Below, piece by piece: positions 34,308 to 43,109 of a stretch of 64,000 nt of DNA (positions are counted from its first letter, which is position 1; each line of letters begins with the position of its first letter). The position numbers were made by a program, and so were the translations under genes. A model generated the notes under the pieces. That model worked only from the letters and a program-made list of their open reading frames with translations. It had not been told where the DNA came from and ran no database searches. The DNA comes from Geodermatophilus obscurus DSM 43160 (GTDB lineage Bacteria; Actinomycetota; Actinomycetes; Mycobacteriales; Geodermatophilaceae). Location: the NCBI RefSeq assembly GCF_000025345.1, contig NC_013757.1, forward strand, positions 1,178,001 through 1,242,000. The letters run 5' to 3'.

Positions 34308-35690
34308 GTGTCGAGCCGAGCGGCCATTTACTGCCGGATCTCTAGCGACCCTCGGGACACCGGCCTGGGAGTTGACCGTCAGCGACAGGAGTGCCGCGAC
34401 CTGGCGGTGGCTCGCGGTTGGGACATCGTCCGTGTCCACGTCGACAACGACGTGTCTGCCTTCTCAGGAAAGCGCCGGCCCGCATATGAGCGGTTGCTAG
34501 CGGACGTGAGCGCTGGGGCCGTGGACGTCGTCCTGGCCTGGCACCCTGACCGACTGCACCGGTCCCCGTTGGAGCTGGAGGAGTTCATCGTCGCGGTAGA
34601 GAAGGGCGGGGTCGGGGTTCAGACGGTCACGGCTGGCCAGTGGGACCTGAGCACCGCGACCGGGCGGTTCTTCGCCCGCCAGTTGGGCGGCGTCGCCCGA
34701 TACGAGAGCGAGCACCGAGGCGAGAGGCTGCGTGCGAAGTTGGACCAGAACGCGGCCCGTGGTGTGACCCACGGCCGAGCGACGTACGGCTGGCGCGCCG
34801 AGTACGCCCCTGACAAGACCCGCTGCGACGTCGTTCACGAGGAGGAGGCTGACGTTGTCCGGGGCATCGCCGGCCAGCTCCTCGCGGGGGAGTCTCTTCG
34901 GTCCATCACCGCGAACCTCAATGCCCGCGGCGTGCCGTCCCCGCGTGGCGGCCCCTGGCACAAGGGCATGGTCCGACACCTGGTCCTACGCGAGCGCAAC
35001 GCGGGCCTCCGCGTCCACCGCGGCCAGGTCGTCGGGCAAGGCACTTGGGAGCCGATTCTCGACCCGGGGACCTACGAGCAGGTGCGCGCCGTCCTGGGGG
35101 ACCCGGCTCGCAAGACGAGCACCGGGACCGCGGCCCAGCATCTCCTCTCGGGGATTGCCCGATGCGGCGTCTGCGGTACCCCCGTCCGGGTCGCATGGAA
35201 TCGCACCGTCCACTCCTACCGCTGCGCAGGCCGAAGCTGCGTCAGCCGACGGAAGGCCGACGTGGACGAGCTGGTGAGCCGGGTGGTCGTCGCTCGGCTG
35301 GCCCGACCGGACGCCGTCGATCTCTTCGCCCCCGACACGTCAGACGTTCGTCGAGCGGCGGCCGAGGAGGTGCAGGTGCTCCGTGCCCGCCTGGACAACG
35401 CCGCGGATGACTACGCGGACGGGAAGATTGACGCCCGACAGCTAGAGCGCATCACCGCTCGGCTTCGTCCTGCGGTGGCGACCGCGGAGGCGCGCGCCCG
35501 AGCGGTTGACGACGCGCCCCTACTGTCCGGCCTTCTCGGCGTGGCCGACGTAGAGACGGCGTGGAGCTCCCTGAGCCTGAGCCGACGGCGAGCCGTCGTT
35601 GAGGCGCTCATGGCCGTGACCATCCTGCCGACACGCCAGGGGGTGCGGACCTTCGATCCCTCCACGGTGCGGATTGAATGGAAGGCGTGA
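34308..35690 (+). CDS. Large serine recombinase (integrase)
   Basis: A 460-aa site-specific recombinase. The catalytic resolvase domain has AAIYCRISSDP with S12 as likely nucleophile, the DRQRQEC motif and GRFFARQLGGVARYES. The recombinase domain follows, then a zinc ribbon (CGVCGTP...CAGRSC, residues about 285-312) and a coiled-coil (about 350-385). It is shorter than phiC31-type integrases (about 600 aa) but complete in domains. It should catalyse attP x attB integration into tadA. Confidence 0.93.
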   Translation: MSSRAAIYCRISSDPRDTGLGVDRQRQECRDLAVARGWDIVRVHVDNDVSAFSGKRRPAYERLLADVSAGAVDVVLAWHPDRLHRSPLELEEFIVAVEKGGVGVQTVTAGQWDLSTATGRFFARQLGGVARYESEHRGERLRAKLDQNAARGVTHGRATYGWRAEYAPDKTRCDVVHEEEADVVRGIAGQLLAGESLRSITANLNARGVPSPRGGPWHKGMVRHLVLRERNAGLRVHRGQVVGQGTWEPILDPGTYEQVRAVLGDPARKTSTGTAAQHLLSGIARCGVCGTPVRVAWNRTVHSYRCAGRSCVSRRKADVDELVSRVVVARLARPDAVDLFAPDTSDVRRAAAEEVQVLRARLDNAADDYADGKIDARQLERITARLRPAVATAEARARAVDDAPLLSGLLGVADVETAWSSLSLSRRRAVVEALMAVTILPTRQGVRTFDPSTVRIEWKA

Positions 35691-35757
35691 CTCGCGACGA
35701 CAGGAGCAGACGGCTTCCCTGTGCCCCGACCGAGGGCAGGCTGCCAATAACCCCGGT

Positions 35758-36012
35758 CTACATCGGCGGCGATGCCGGTGGGGGCGTGAGCTGATCAGAC
35801 GCGGGTCCGCGGAGCAGCAGAGCTAGCTCGTCGCGCTGTTCGCTGGTCAGAGGCGGCGCCGCGTCGACAACTCGGCGGACGTGATCCTCAAGATGCTCCG
35901 CCAGCCGAACTTCGGCCAGGGAGCGGTAGGCAGCTTGGAGTCCGAGTGAGCCGCTGGTCACCACGCCCGGAGCTGACTGCGCCTCGCCCACGTCGTCTCC
36001 CTCTACGGCCAC
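35758..36012 (-). CDS. Small element-associated protein
   Basis: An 84-aa protein with a helical core (RLAEHLEDHVRRVVDAAPPL, then TSEQRDELALLLRG). Short proteins with this ending are common near integrases of actinobacterial elements. No function is known. It is convergent with the integrase and shares its strand with the cysteine-rich protein gene at 36304-36840. The intervening 290 bp hold no recognised gene. Confidence 0.6.
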   Translation of the reverse strand: MAVEGDDVGEAQSAPGVVTSGSLGLQAAYRSLAEVRLAEHLEDHVRRVVDAAPPLTSEQRDELALLLRGPASDQLTPPPASPPM

Positions 36013-36303
36013 CGCTTGGGCAGGTCGAGGTTGGAGCTGGACGCGCGGCCCCTGCGCGCTCCGTCCCGACTGTCGGCGATGACGATGGGGGAGTTAGCTC
36101 CTGTTCTTCTGCTGTTCCGTCGCAGGAGGCTGCTGACGCCGTTCTGGCTTCTCCGGCTGACGCTCCGCAACATCAGGGGTTGACCTACTGGAGGTTGGCT
36201 GGAGGAAAACAGGAGGACAACCGGAGCTTGCCGCCCGCGGCCCGCTCCCAGGGCTGGCCGTAGCGGCCGCCCTTCGCCCAGAGCCGACCCGGCTTCGGTG
36301 AGG

Positions 36304-36840
36304 TCACCGCAGGTTCAGAGCGTGTTCTCCGCGACTCCTGTCCCGGACGTACGGGCGTCTGTCGTAGGCGTCGAGAACGCTGCGCAGCGCCGGGGCGAGG
36401 GCAGGTAGGTCGCGGTCGTAGACGCGACCATCGTCCAGTTGGCGGGCGAGCTCGCCGAGCAGGGTGGCCCAGGCCCTGCGGGTCGGCGTTGCGGGGACAC
36501 GGACCTCCACTTGACGCTCAATGACGTGTACGGCCGAGCGGCCGGACGCCGCGGCGCGTGCCTGTTCCCAGGCTCGCTGCCGGCACGATGCTGAGCACCA
36601 CTTGGGGATGCGCCCGCGGGCCTTTACGCAGACCGGTCCTTCACACCAGGCGCAGGTGGTCGCGGACGCGCGGCGGTCAGCGGCCTCAGGCAACCTCGAG
36701 GTCGGTGAGACGGCGCCATCGCTGGCTTCACTCGGCTGGGTTGCCGCAGATGGCTGCGGCTCCTGAGCGCGCTTTCGGGCCCGCTGATTATTAGTCGGCT
36801 GTCTCGCCACGCCTCCACAGTATTCATCACGACGGAACAT
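36304..36840 (-). CDS. Zinc-binding element protein (CxxC-type)
   Basis: A 178-aa protein with a treble-clef-like zinc motif at residues about 62-88 (CAWCEGPVC, then KWCSASCRQRAWEQAR). This is typical of small putative DNA-binding proteins on actinobacterial mobile elements. The N-terminal 55 residues are low-complexity and the C-terminal part is helical. The ATG at 36840 is likely, although translation may begin inside the low-complexity part. A role in element control is inference from context only. Confidence 0.6.
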   Translation of the reverse strand: MFRRDEYCGGVARQPTNNQRARKRAQEPQPSAATQPSEASDGAVSPTSRLPEAADRRASATTCAWCEGPVCVKARGRIPKWCSASCRQRAWEQARAAASGRSAVHVIERQVEVRVPATPTRRAWATLLGELARQLDDGRVYDRDLPALAPALRSVLDAYDRRPYVRDRSRGEHALNLR

Positions 36841-37022
36841 CGCACCCTGAGTGCATGAGGTGTGATGGCTCGTAATCTTGATATCTCCAGCAGGTCGTTG
36901 AGGGCGCCGGGCGCGGAGAGGTTGGGCGAGTCGTCTCAGGAAGGAGCCTCGGCGCTGAAGGGCTCGAAGGAAGTGGCTGACTCCCGGGTCCGGGGCGCAT
37001 GACGGTGTAAAGGGGAGTCGTC

Positions 37023-37400
37023 GGCGGGCTTCACCGCCGTTCGCATCGACCCGTCCTGCGCGCGCCGCACAAGCCGCTGCTCCTGCTGTGGATGCTCGGA
37101 CGCGTCCAAGCCGGCCGCCCTGGTCCGGTCACCTTCGCCGAGCTGGAGGAGCCCGTCCGGGGGCTGCTGCGCGACTTCGGCTTACCGCCGGCCAGCTATC
37201 ACCTGAAGTTCCCGCTCCACCACCTGACCAGCGACGGGCTGTGGACCATCACCGACGCCGCCGACGCCACCGACGCCACCGGCGCCGACGCCGGCCCGCT
37301 GGACACCTCCGTGACCAAGCTGCGCCGCCGGAGCGATGGGCCAGCGGGAGCCGACCTTCGAGGACGCGCTGATCGCCGCCCGCACCGGCCTGGCGCCCGA
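37023..37400 (+). pseudogene. Remnant of SBD (phosphorothioate-binding) restriction endonuclease
   Basis: The open stretch reads RAPHKPLLLLWMLGRVQAG, then FAELEEPVRGLLRDFGLPP, SYHLKFPLHHLTSDGLW. This pattern matches the N-terminal sulfur-binding domain (SBD) of ScoMcrA-like, phosphorothioation-dependent HNH endonucleases. There is no proper start codon: a TAA lies at 37008 and the first in-frame ATG (37092) is already inside the domain. After about 37260 the sequence becomes a simple GACGCCACC repeat and loses the family pattern, and no HNH domain follows. About 180 bp of unassigned sequence precedes it. Confidence 0.6.
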
Positions 37401-37529
37401 CGCGAGGCCAAGCTCGCCGTCTTCGACTACCTCGAAACCTTCAACAACCCGCGTCGGTGCCACTCGGCTCTCGGCCAGATCGCCCCGACGACGTTCGAAG
37501 CACAGCACACTGCCACCACCGCGGCCTGA
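37401..37529 (+). mobile_element. IS3-family transposase remnant (OrfB C-terminus)
   Basis: The last 42 codons read EAKLAVFDYLETFNNPRRCH then SALGQIAPTTFE, the characteristic end of IS3-family OrfB transposases. It is fused in frame behind the restriction-enzyme remnant, so this is an insertion/deletion scar and not a functional element. Confidence 0.75.
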
Positions 37530-37567
37530 ACCTCAGACCGTAAAGCGAGGCATCCGCGCCAGCGGGT

Positions 37568-37665
37568 CATTCCGGGGACGGCATGCTGGCCGAGCTACGC
37601 CGGCGGCTGCGCACCGAGCAGGGCACGCTGGTGTGCAGGCGCTGTACGGGTTGGACGGGATGAGG
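37568..37665 (+). pseudogene. Fragment of a TIR/NB-ARC gene like the one at 52232
   Basis: About 100 bp are closely similar to 52758-52855 of the complete NB-ARC gene: [13 protein letters not shown], then a one-base deletion, then QALYGLDG-like codons in the next frame. It stops exactly where the P-loop would begin. This shows that a second STAND gene of this type once existed here or that recombination carried a piece over. Confidence 0.65.
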
Positions 37666-37769
37666 CCGCATCCCCTCGAGAGGGGTGACGGGGTGATGAC
37701 GCTTCGGTGACGCACGCCCGGTCACACTCCTCGGATTCGTTTATACCCGGTAGGCGCTATTAGCCAACG

Positions 37770-39905
37770 ATGGCCGAAGTTGCCGAAGTATGCTCTCCCG
37801 CCTCAACGGGATCCGACTGGCGGCCAGCAGGGCAGGTGGGACCGGTGGCTTCGAAGGACGCAGAACTGGAGATCGGCCTCCAATGGAGGCCTCATGACCA
37901 GCGATTCAACGCCAGCCTCGCCTTCGACGGGCCGGCTGACCAAGAGCCACGGCGCCAGCTGGTGGACCAGCCGGTGTACGTGGACCTGCCGCGTCTCAGG
38001 CAACTGACTGCGAACGCCGAGCAGTACGGCACTGCGCTCACCGAAATGCTATTCGCCGTCGAGGAGATCGGGGACTTCTACCGGCTGGCTCGCACCGCCG
38101 CAGGAGCTGACGACACTCCCATCCACCTCCGGCTGCTGGTCGACCCCAGCGCGCCCAACGACTATCACCGGGTGCGATGGGAGCTGCTGCGGGACCCGGA
38201 GGACGGTGCGCCCGTTGCCACCCGGCGCAACGTCATGTTCTCCCGCTACCTGAGCAGCTCCGACTGGACGCTGAGCACATCGCCGCCCAAACATGACCTG
38301 CGTGCCCTCGTGGTGATCGCCAACCCCAGCAACCTAGCGGACTACACTCCGCGGGGCCGGTCCCTCGCCCCGGTAAACGTGCTGGCCGAGCGTCAGAGCG
38401 CCGTCATCGCGCTCGGGCCGAGTATTTCTGTCACGGTGCTCGACTCCGGCGGCGCGGCGACCCTTGACCGCATTACCGACGCCCTGGCCGACGGGATCGA
38501 CCTGCTGTATCTGGTCTGCCATGGCACCCTCGCCGACGGCGACACGCGGCTGTGGCTCGAGGCTCCCGACGGCACGGCGGCGGTGGTCGACGGCCAGCAG
38601 TTGGTGGACCGGCTCAACGGGCTCACCCGCCGGCCCACGCTGGCCGTCCTCTGCTCGTGCCAGTCCGCCGGCACCGAGCCCGCCACCGAGGACGGCGGTG
38701 TGTTCGCCGCCCTTGGCCCCCGGCTGGCCGCTTCCGGTGTGCCAGCCGTGGTAGCCATGCAAGGCAACGTCACGATGACGACGGCGGCTAGCTTCTTCCC
38801 GGCGTTCTTCGAGGAGCTGGCCGCGCACGGCGTCGTGGACCGGGCCATGGCCGTCGCCCGCAGCCGGATCGAGGGCCGGCAAGACTGGTGGGCACCGGTC
38901 CTCTTCTCCCGTCTTAAGCGGGGCCGCACCTGGTATCTACCGGGGTTCGCCGAGGCCGGCAGCTATCTTTGGAACGCCGTGATAAGCGCCGTTGAGAGCC
39001 GCACCTTTACGCCGATCCTCGGCCCCGGCCTGGCCGCGCAGATTATCGGCTCCAGGCGGGAGATCGCCCGCCGGTGGGTGGACCGCTGGATGATGCCTAT
39101 CGCCCCGGCCAACCGCGAGGACCTGCCGAAGGTCGCCCAGTACCTGCGCACTCGCACTGCGGAGCAGGTGCCGGCCAACGACCTGCGCAATTACCTAATG
39201 ACAGACTTTCGGCAGCGGTACGCCGACCGGGTGCCCGAGGCGCTGCTGCAGGGCTCGCAGCCGGAGAAGGTTATCGCCGAGCTGGGCGCGCAGACCCGGC
39301 GGACCGACCTCGACGACCCCTATGTCCGCGTCGCTGCGCTGCCCGCGCCCATCTACGTGACCACCACCTGGAACTCTCTGCTGGAGGACGCCCTCGTCGA
39401 CGCCGGCCGCCCCCCCGTCGTCGGTAGCTTCGACTGGAATGACGCTCCGGTCTCCGACCTTTCTGAGGAGCTGCACGAGAAACCCACCGTGGAGCGGCCG
39501 CTGGTCTATCACCTGTTCGGCCGGATCGAGGAGCCCGAGTCTCTGGTGCTCACCGAGGACGACCACTTCGCCTGGCTGATGGCCTGGATCGACCGGCGGC
39601 AGAACCTGCCGGCGAGCGTGCGTCATGCCCTCACTCGGAAGTCACTAATGTTCCTCGGCTACCGCCTCGACGACCTCGACTTTCGTGTGCTCTTCCAGAG
39701 CCTGCAGAGCTTCGGCGGGTCGGGACAGCTTCGGCGGTGGCAGCACATCGGCGTCCAGCTCAGCCCGGCAAGCCCGATGATTGAGCCGGAGGCTGCCCAG
39801 GAATACCTCGAGTCCTACTTCGGAGAGCGCAAGGTCGGCATCTACTGGGGGGAAACCCGCCGGTTCCTGCAGGAGCTCGGCCAGCGCATGCAGGTGCCCC
39901 AGTGA
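37770..39905 (+). CDS. CHAT protease-SIR2-like fusion protein
   Basis: A 711-aa two-domain protein. The CHAT (caspase-fold) domain spans about residues 115-390 with the dyad H251 (YLVCHGTL) and C297 (CSCQSAG). The C-terminal part (about 400-705) follows the SIR2_2-like pattern (TPILGPGL, YVTTTWNSLLEDAL, ESLVLTEDDHFAWL, LMFLGYRLDDLDFRVLF). In that part the catalytic Asn of TTNYD is replaced (TTTWN, 531-535) and the LHG histidine reads LFG, so NAD+ cleavage is doubtful. It overlaps a truncated STAND gene by 4 bp. The start (ATG 37770) has a weak ribosome-binding site; GTG 37848 is an alternative. Confidence 0.85.
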   Translation: MAEVAEVCSPASTGSDWRPAGQVGPVASKDAELEIGLQWRPHDQRFNASLAFDGPADQEPRRQLVDQPVYVDLPRLRQLTANAEQYGTALTEMLFAVEEIGDFYRLARTAAGADDTPIHLRLLVDPSAPNDYHRVRWELLRDPEDGAPVATRRNVMFSRYLSSSDWTLSTSPPKHDLRALVVIANPSNLADYTPRGRSLAPVNVLAERQSAVIALGPSISVTVLDSGGAATLDRITDALADGIDLLYLVCHGTLADGDTRLWLEAPDGTAAVVDGQQLVDRLNGLTRRPTLAVLCSCQSAGTEPATEDGGVFAALGPRLAASGVPAVVAMQGNVTMTTAASFFPAFFEELAAHGVVDRAMAVARSRIEGRQDWWAPVLFSRLKRGRTWYLPGFAEAGSYLWNAVISAVESRTFTPILGPGLAAQIIGSRREIARRWVDRWMMPIAPANREDLPKVAQYLRTRTAEQVPANDLRNYLMTDFRQRYADRVPEALLQGSQPEKVIAELGAQTRRTDLDDPYVRVAALPAPIYVTTTWNSLLEDALVDAGRPPVVGSFDWNDAPVSDLSEELHEKPTVERPLVYHLFGRIEEPESLVLTEDDHFAWLMAWIDRRQNLPASVRHALTRKSLMFLGYRLDDLDFRVLFQSLQSFGGSGQLRRWQHIGVQLSPASPMIEPEAAQEYLESYFGERKVGIYWGETRRFLQELGQRMQVPQ

Positions 39906-40045
39906 CCGCCCTCCGGGGGCTGTGGACCCGCCGCCCCGGGCTGTCCAACCCCTACGTCGGCCCTCGCGCCTTCGGCTCCGACGACCGTCTGTACGGCCGT
40001 GACCGCGAGACCCGTGAGCTGTTCGACCTGCTGATCGCCGAGCGC
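39902..40045 (+). pseudogene. Truncated STAND ATPase (N-terminal 48 codons)
   Basis: GTG 39902 overlaps the CHAT-SIR2 stop (GTGA). The product begins like the intact STAND protein at 44308: NPYVGPRAFGSDDRLYGRDR, ELFDLLIAERIV. Similarity ends exactly before the P-loop, where the intact gene continues LIYSPSGAGKTS. The frame then runs through unrelated sequence into the next gene. A deletion has removed the ATPase core and everything after it. Confidence 0.8.
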
Positions 40046-40136
40046 ATTGTTTGCTGTACGCGCCATCCGGCGCTGCCCACCCCGGTCGAGCAGCACTTCC
40101 TTGCCAAGTCGAAGGAAGTGTGGGTGGGGGGAGAAA

Positions 40137-40253
40137 TGGCGGCAGGCCACACAGGTCGTAGTCCGCCTCGCGGTCATCGCCGGCGTCCTCCTGCTAGCCC
40201 TGATTGTCTGCATCGTCTTGCTGACCCGCCGCGTCGGAAGGAAACGGCCATGA
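40137..40253 (+). pseudogene. C-terminal remnant of a small membrane protein
   Basis: In the frame ending at 40253 the residues WRQATQVVVRLAVIAGVLLL and following ALIVCIVLLTRRVGRKRP form one TM helix with a basic tail. Its stop overlaps the ATG of the C25-like protease gene (ATGA). Probably a membrane partner gene of that protease, cut at its 5' end by the same deletion that removed the STAND gene. Confidence 0.45.
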
Positions 40254-41725
40254 CTCATGACAGCCCCCTCGCCGCGCACGACGAGAACCCGGCCACCACA
40301 GACAGCGAGCTGGTGTTCAATGGCGTGGACGGCACCACCGGTGGCTACTTGTTCCCGCCCACCCCCGCAGCCTCACTGGCGGCTCTTGTGCGTGGGGAGC
40401 AGCTCGCCGGGGACGCCGTCGACGAGCTGCAGTCGCGCAGCGCGGCGGACGAGGCCGACTTCGGCATCGCCTTCGGCCACGACCCCGAGGACCTGGCGCA
40501 GTCCGGTTGGGGGCTGGTTGCGCCGGTTGGCCTGGCGCCCGACGTGCTGGAGGCGCTCACCCCGCTGCGCGAACTCCGCCGAAGGCAGGCAGGAGACCTT
40601 TACCGGGAGTTCCTCGGCGATTACGGAGTTCAGCCGGGGGAGGGCAAGCAGCAGTGGTTGGCCCGCCACGGGATGGGACCCAGCCCTGCCAACCCCGCGA
40701 AGGTGCCGTACTACCTGCTCCTGGTCGGTGATCCGGAGGCCATCCCGTACCGCTTCCAATACCAGCTCGACGTCCAGTACGCGGTCGGGCGAGTCGCCTT
40801 CAACACCGCCGAAGAGTACGACAACTACGCCCGGACGGTCGTGCAGCGCGAGTCCACCATGGCTAGTGGGCCGCGCAGCGTCGCGCTGTTCGGCCCCCAA
40901 AACCTGGCAGACCGGTCCACTAATCTTAGCCGCCGCCTGCTCGTCGAGCCCCTGGCCGAAGAGCTGATCGCCGCGCGTGAGCGTTTTCCGAAGCTGGCCG
41001 ATCTGCGGGTCGGGTCGGCTGTGGCCGACAAGGCCACCAAGGCCCAGCTGCTCGACCTCCTCACTAGCGATAGTGCCCCCGAGGTGCTGTTCACCGCCGG
41101 CCACGGTGTCGGTTTCCCCGCCCAGGACACCCGGCAGCGGGAAGCGCAGGGCGCACTGATTTGCCAGGAGTGGCCGGGTCCCCTGCTGTCGGCCGGCGCC
41201 ATGACCGACGACTATTACCTCTCTGCTGCTGACATCGACCTGACGACGTTGGTACGCCCTGCCGTCGTCTTCAGCTTCGCCTGCTTCGGCGGCGGCACCC
41301 CGGTGGAGAATGACTTCGCACACCAGGGCACGGGACCGGCGGCCATGGCGGCGCGCCCGTTCGTGGCCCGCCTGCCGCAGCGGCTGCTCGGCTCACCAGC
41401 CGGCGGTGCACTCGCCTTCCTCGGGCACGTCGAGCGCGCCTGGGGCTGCTCATTCACCTGGCCAGGAGCGGGTGCGCAGCGCGTGGTCTTCCACAGCGCC
41501 CTCCTCGCCGTGCTCAGCGGCTGGCGGGTGGGACACGCGATGGAGTTCTTCGACGAGCGGTACGCCGAGCTGTCGGCCGACCTAAACGAGACGCTCGAAG
41601 GAGTCCGCAAGGACGGCCGCAATGTGCCCGACAGCGAACTGGCCGGCGCCTGGACGGCCAACAACGATGCCCGCAGCTACGTCGTGGTCGGCGACCCGGC
41701 CGCGCGCCTGCCGGTCGCGCCTTGA
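40250..41725 (+). CDS. Caspase-fold cysteine protease, C25 (gingipain)-like
   Basis: A 491-aa protein. Features typical of the C25/caspase clan are YYLLLVGDPEAIPYRFQYQL, YAVGRVAF, the catalytic His285 in LFTAGHGVGFP and Cys345 in FSFACFGGGTP. A late SYVVVGDPAARLP is where C25-like proteins end. No signal peptide is present, so it acts in the cytoplasm, unlike secreted gingipains. The ATG at 40250 has GGAAGGAAA upstream. It precedes the alpha/beta hydrolase gene by 34 bp in the same direction. Confidence 0.78.
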   Translation: MTHDSPLAAHDENPATTDSELVFNGVDGTTGGYLFPPTPAASLAALVRGEQLAGDAVDELQSRSAADEADFGIAFGHDPEDLAQSGWGLVAPVGLAPDVLEALTPLRELRRRQAGDLYREFLGDYGVQPGEGKQQWLARHGMGPSPANPAKVPYYLLLVGDPEAIPYRFQYQLDVQYAVGRVAFNTAEEYDNYARTVVQRESTMASGPRSVALFGPQNLADRSTNLSRRLLVEPLAEELIAARERFPKLADLRVGSAVADKATKAQLLDLLTSDSAPEVLFTAGHGVGFPAQDTRQREAQGALICQEWPGPLLSAGAMTDDYYLSAADIDLTTLVRPAVVFSFACFGGGTPVENDFAHQGTGPAAMAARPFVARLPQRLLGSPAGGALAFLGHVERAWGCSFTWPGAGAQRVVFHSALLAVLSGWRVGHAMEFFDERYAELSADLNETLEGVRKDGRNVPDSELAGAWTANNDARSYVVVGDPAARLPVAP

Positions 41726-41759
41726 TCCGCCCACCGACTGCCCGAGCGGAGGCAGCGCC

Positions 41760-43109
41760 ATGCCGCGAGAGATAGTCCCCGGCACCGACTTCGACTACTT
41801 CCTCGTCGCCTTCGACGCCGAGGGGCGGGAACGACGAGAGGACGGCCGGTTGCTCACCGAGCAAGTGCTGAAGGAGGTCGAGCGGCGGAGGGCCACCGAC
41901 GTGGTCCTGCTCAGCCACGGGTGGAACGGCGACGTCCCTGCGGTCCGACACCAGTACGCGCGCTGGCTGACCACCATGCTGGGCTGCGAGGCCGACCAGG
42001 CTGCGATGCGTGACCTCGTCCCCGATTACCGGCCGCTCGTAATCGGACTGCACTGGCCCAGCAGGGCGTGGGGTGACGAGGGGCTCGACGGGTCCGGCTC
42101 CTTCACCGCCGCGTCACGGGGGGACGACGAGCCACCCGCTGCGCCGGTGACAGTCGGCGACGTCGTTGAGCGCTACCTCGACCGGCTGGCCGAGAGCGAG
42201 GTCGCCCGCGCGGCACTGCGGACAATTGTAACCGCGGCACTCGAAGACATCTCCCCGCCGACGCTGCCGCCAGAGGTGCGCGAGGCATACCAGGTGCTGG
42301 ACGCCGAGGTTGGGCTGGCCGCGGAGGGGGAGGGGGCCGACCCCGCCGCCGACCGTGTGCCGTTCGACGCCGAACAGGCATATCAGGCGGCACGTTCGGA
42401 GGAAGAGGATTTTGAGTTCGGCCGGGCTGCGCTGGGGGGCGTCCTTGCGCCACTGCGAATGCTCACGTTCTGGCAGATGAAGCGTCGAGCCCGCGACTTC
42501 GGTAGGACCGGCGCGCATGACCTCCTCCGCGCGCTGCAGAAACTGGATTTCGACGGTCGGCGCCTGCGGCTGCACCTCATGGGGCACAGCTTTGGCTGCA
42601 TCGTGACATCCGCCGCCGTCACCGGCCCGCCAGGCGGCCAGCCCGTGCGGCCGGTGGACTCTCTGGTGTTGGTGCAGGGCGCGCTGTCACTATGGTCGTA
42701 TTGCTCAAGTATCCCGCATCGACCTGACCGACGGGGCTACTTCTCCCGGCTGGTGGCAGATGAGCTTGTGGCTGGTCCGGTGGTGGTCACCACCTCGGAG
42801 CGAGACCGAGCGGTGGGTTCCTTCTACCCGATCGGCGCCGGGCTACGCCGCCAGATCGACTTCGGAACTGAGCTTCCCGAGTACGGGGGGCTAGGCAGCT
42901 TTGGGATGCGGGGTCCCGGTCCGCGCATCGAGGACCTCCCGATGGCGGACGCCGCCGATGACTACCGGTTCCGGAGCGGCACGGTCTACAACCTTGAGAG
43001 CAGCCACGTCATCCGGGAAGGCGGGGGCGCGTCAGGCGCGCACAGCGACATCAACCGCCCGGAGGTCGCCCACGCGGTGTGGCAGGCGATGGCCTGCACA
43101 GCCCGCTGA
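41760..43109 (+). CDS. Alpha/beta hydrolase of the conflict locus
   Basis: A 449-aa serine hydrolase. An early strand and oxyanion region (DVVLLSHGWNGD, residues 47-58) and nucleophile elbow LMGHSFGC (S277) are clear. A long helical insertion lies at about 105-250. The acid and final histidine may be in TTSERDRAVG and HSDINRPEVAHAVW (the sequence around S-D-I-N-R-P-E-V-A-H). Lipase, esterase or peptidase activity cannot be separated. The gene end runs directly into the 5'-truncated SIR2-like gene. Confidence 0.78.
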   Translation: MPREIVPGTDFDYFLVAFDAEGRERREDGRLLTEQVLKEVERRRATDVVLLSHGWNGDVPAVRHQYARWLTTMLGCEADQAAMRDLVPDYRPLVIGLHWPSRAWGDEGLDGSGSFTAASRGDDEPPAAPVTVGDVVERYLDRLAESEVARAALRTIVTAALEDISPPTLPPEVREAYQVLDAEVGLAAEGEGADPAADRVPFDAEQAYQAARSEEEDFEFGRAALGGVLAPLRMLTFWQMKRRARDFGRTGAHDLLRALQKLDFDGRRLRLHLMGHSFGCIVTSAAVTGPPGGQPVRPVDSLVLVQGALSLWSYCSSIPHRPDRRGYFSRLVADELVAGPVVVTTSERDRAVGSFYPIGAGLRRQIDFGTELPEYGGLGSFGMRGPGPRIEDLPMADAADDYRFRSGTVYNLESSHVIREGGGASGAHSDINRPEVAHAVWQAMACTAR

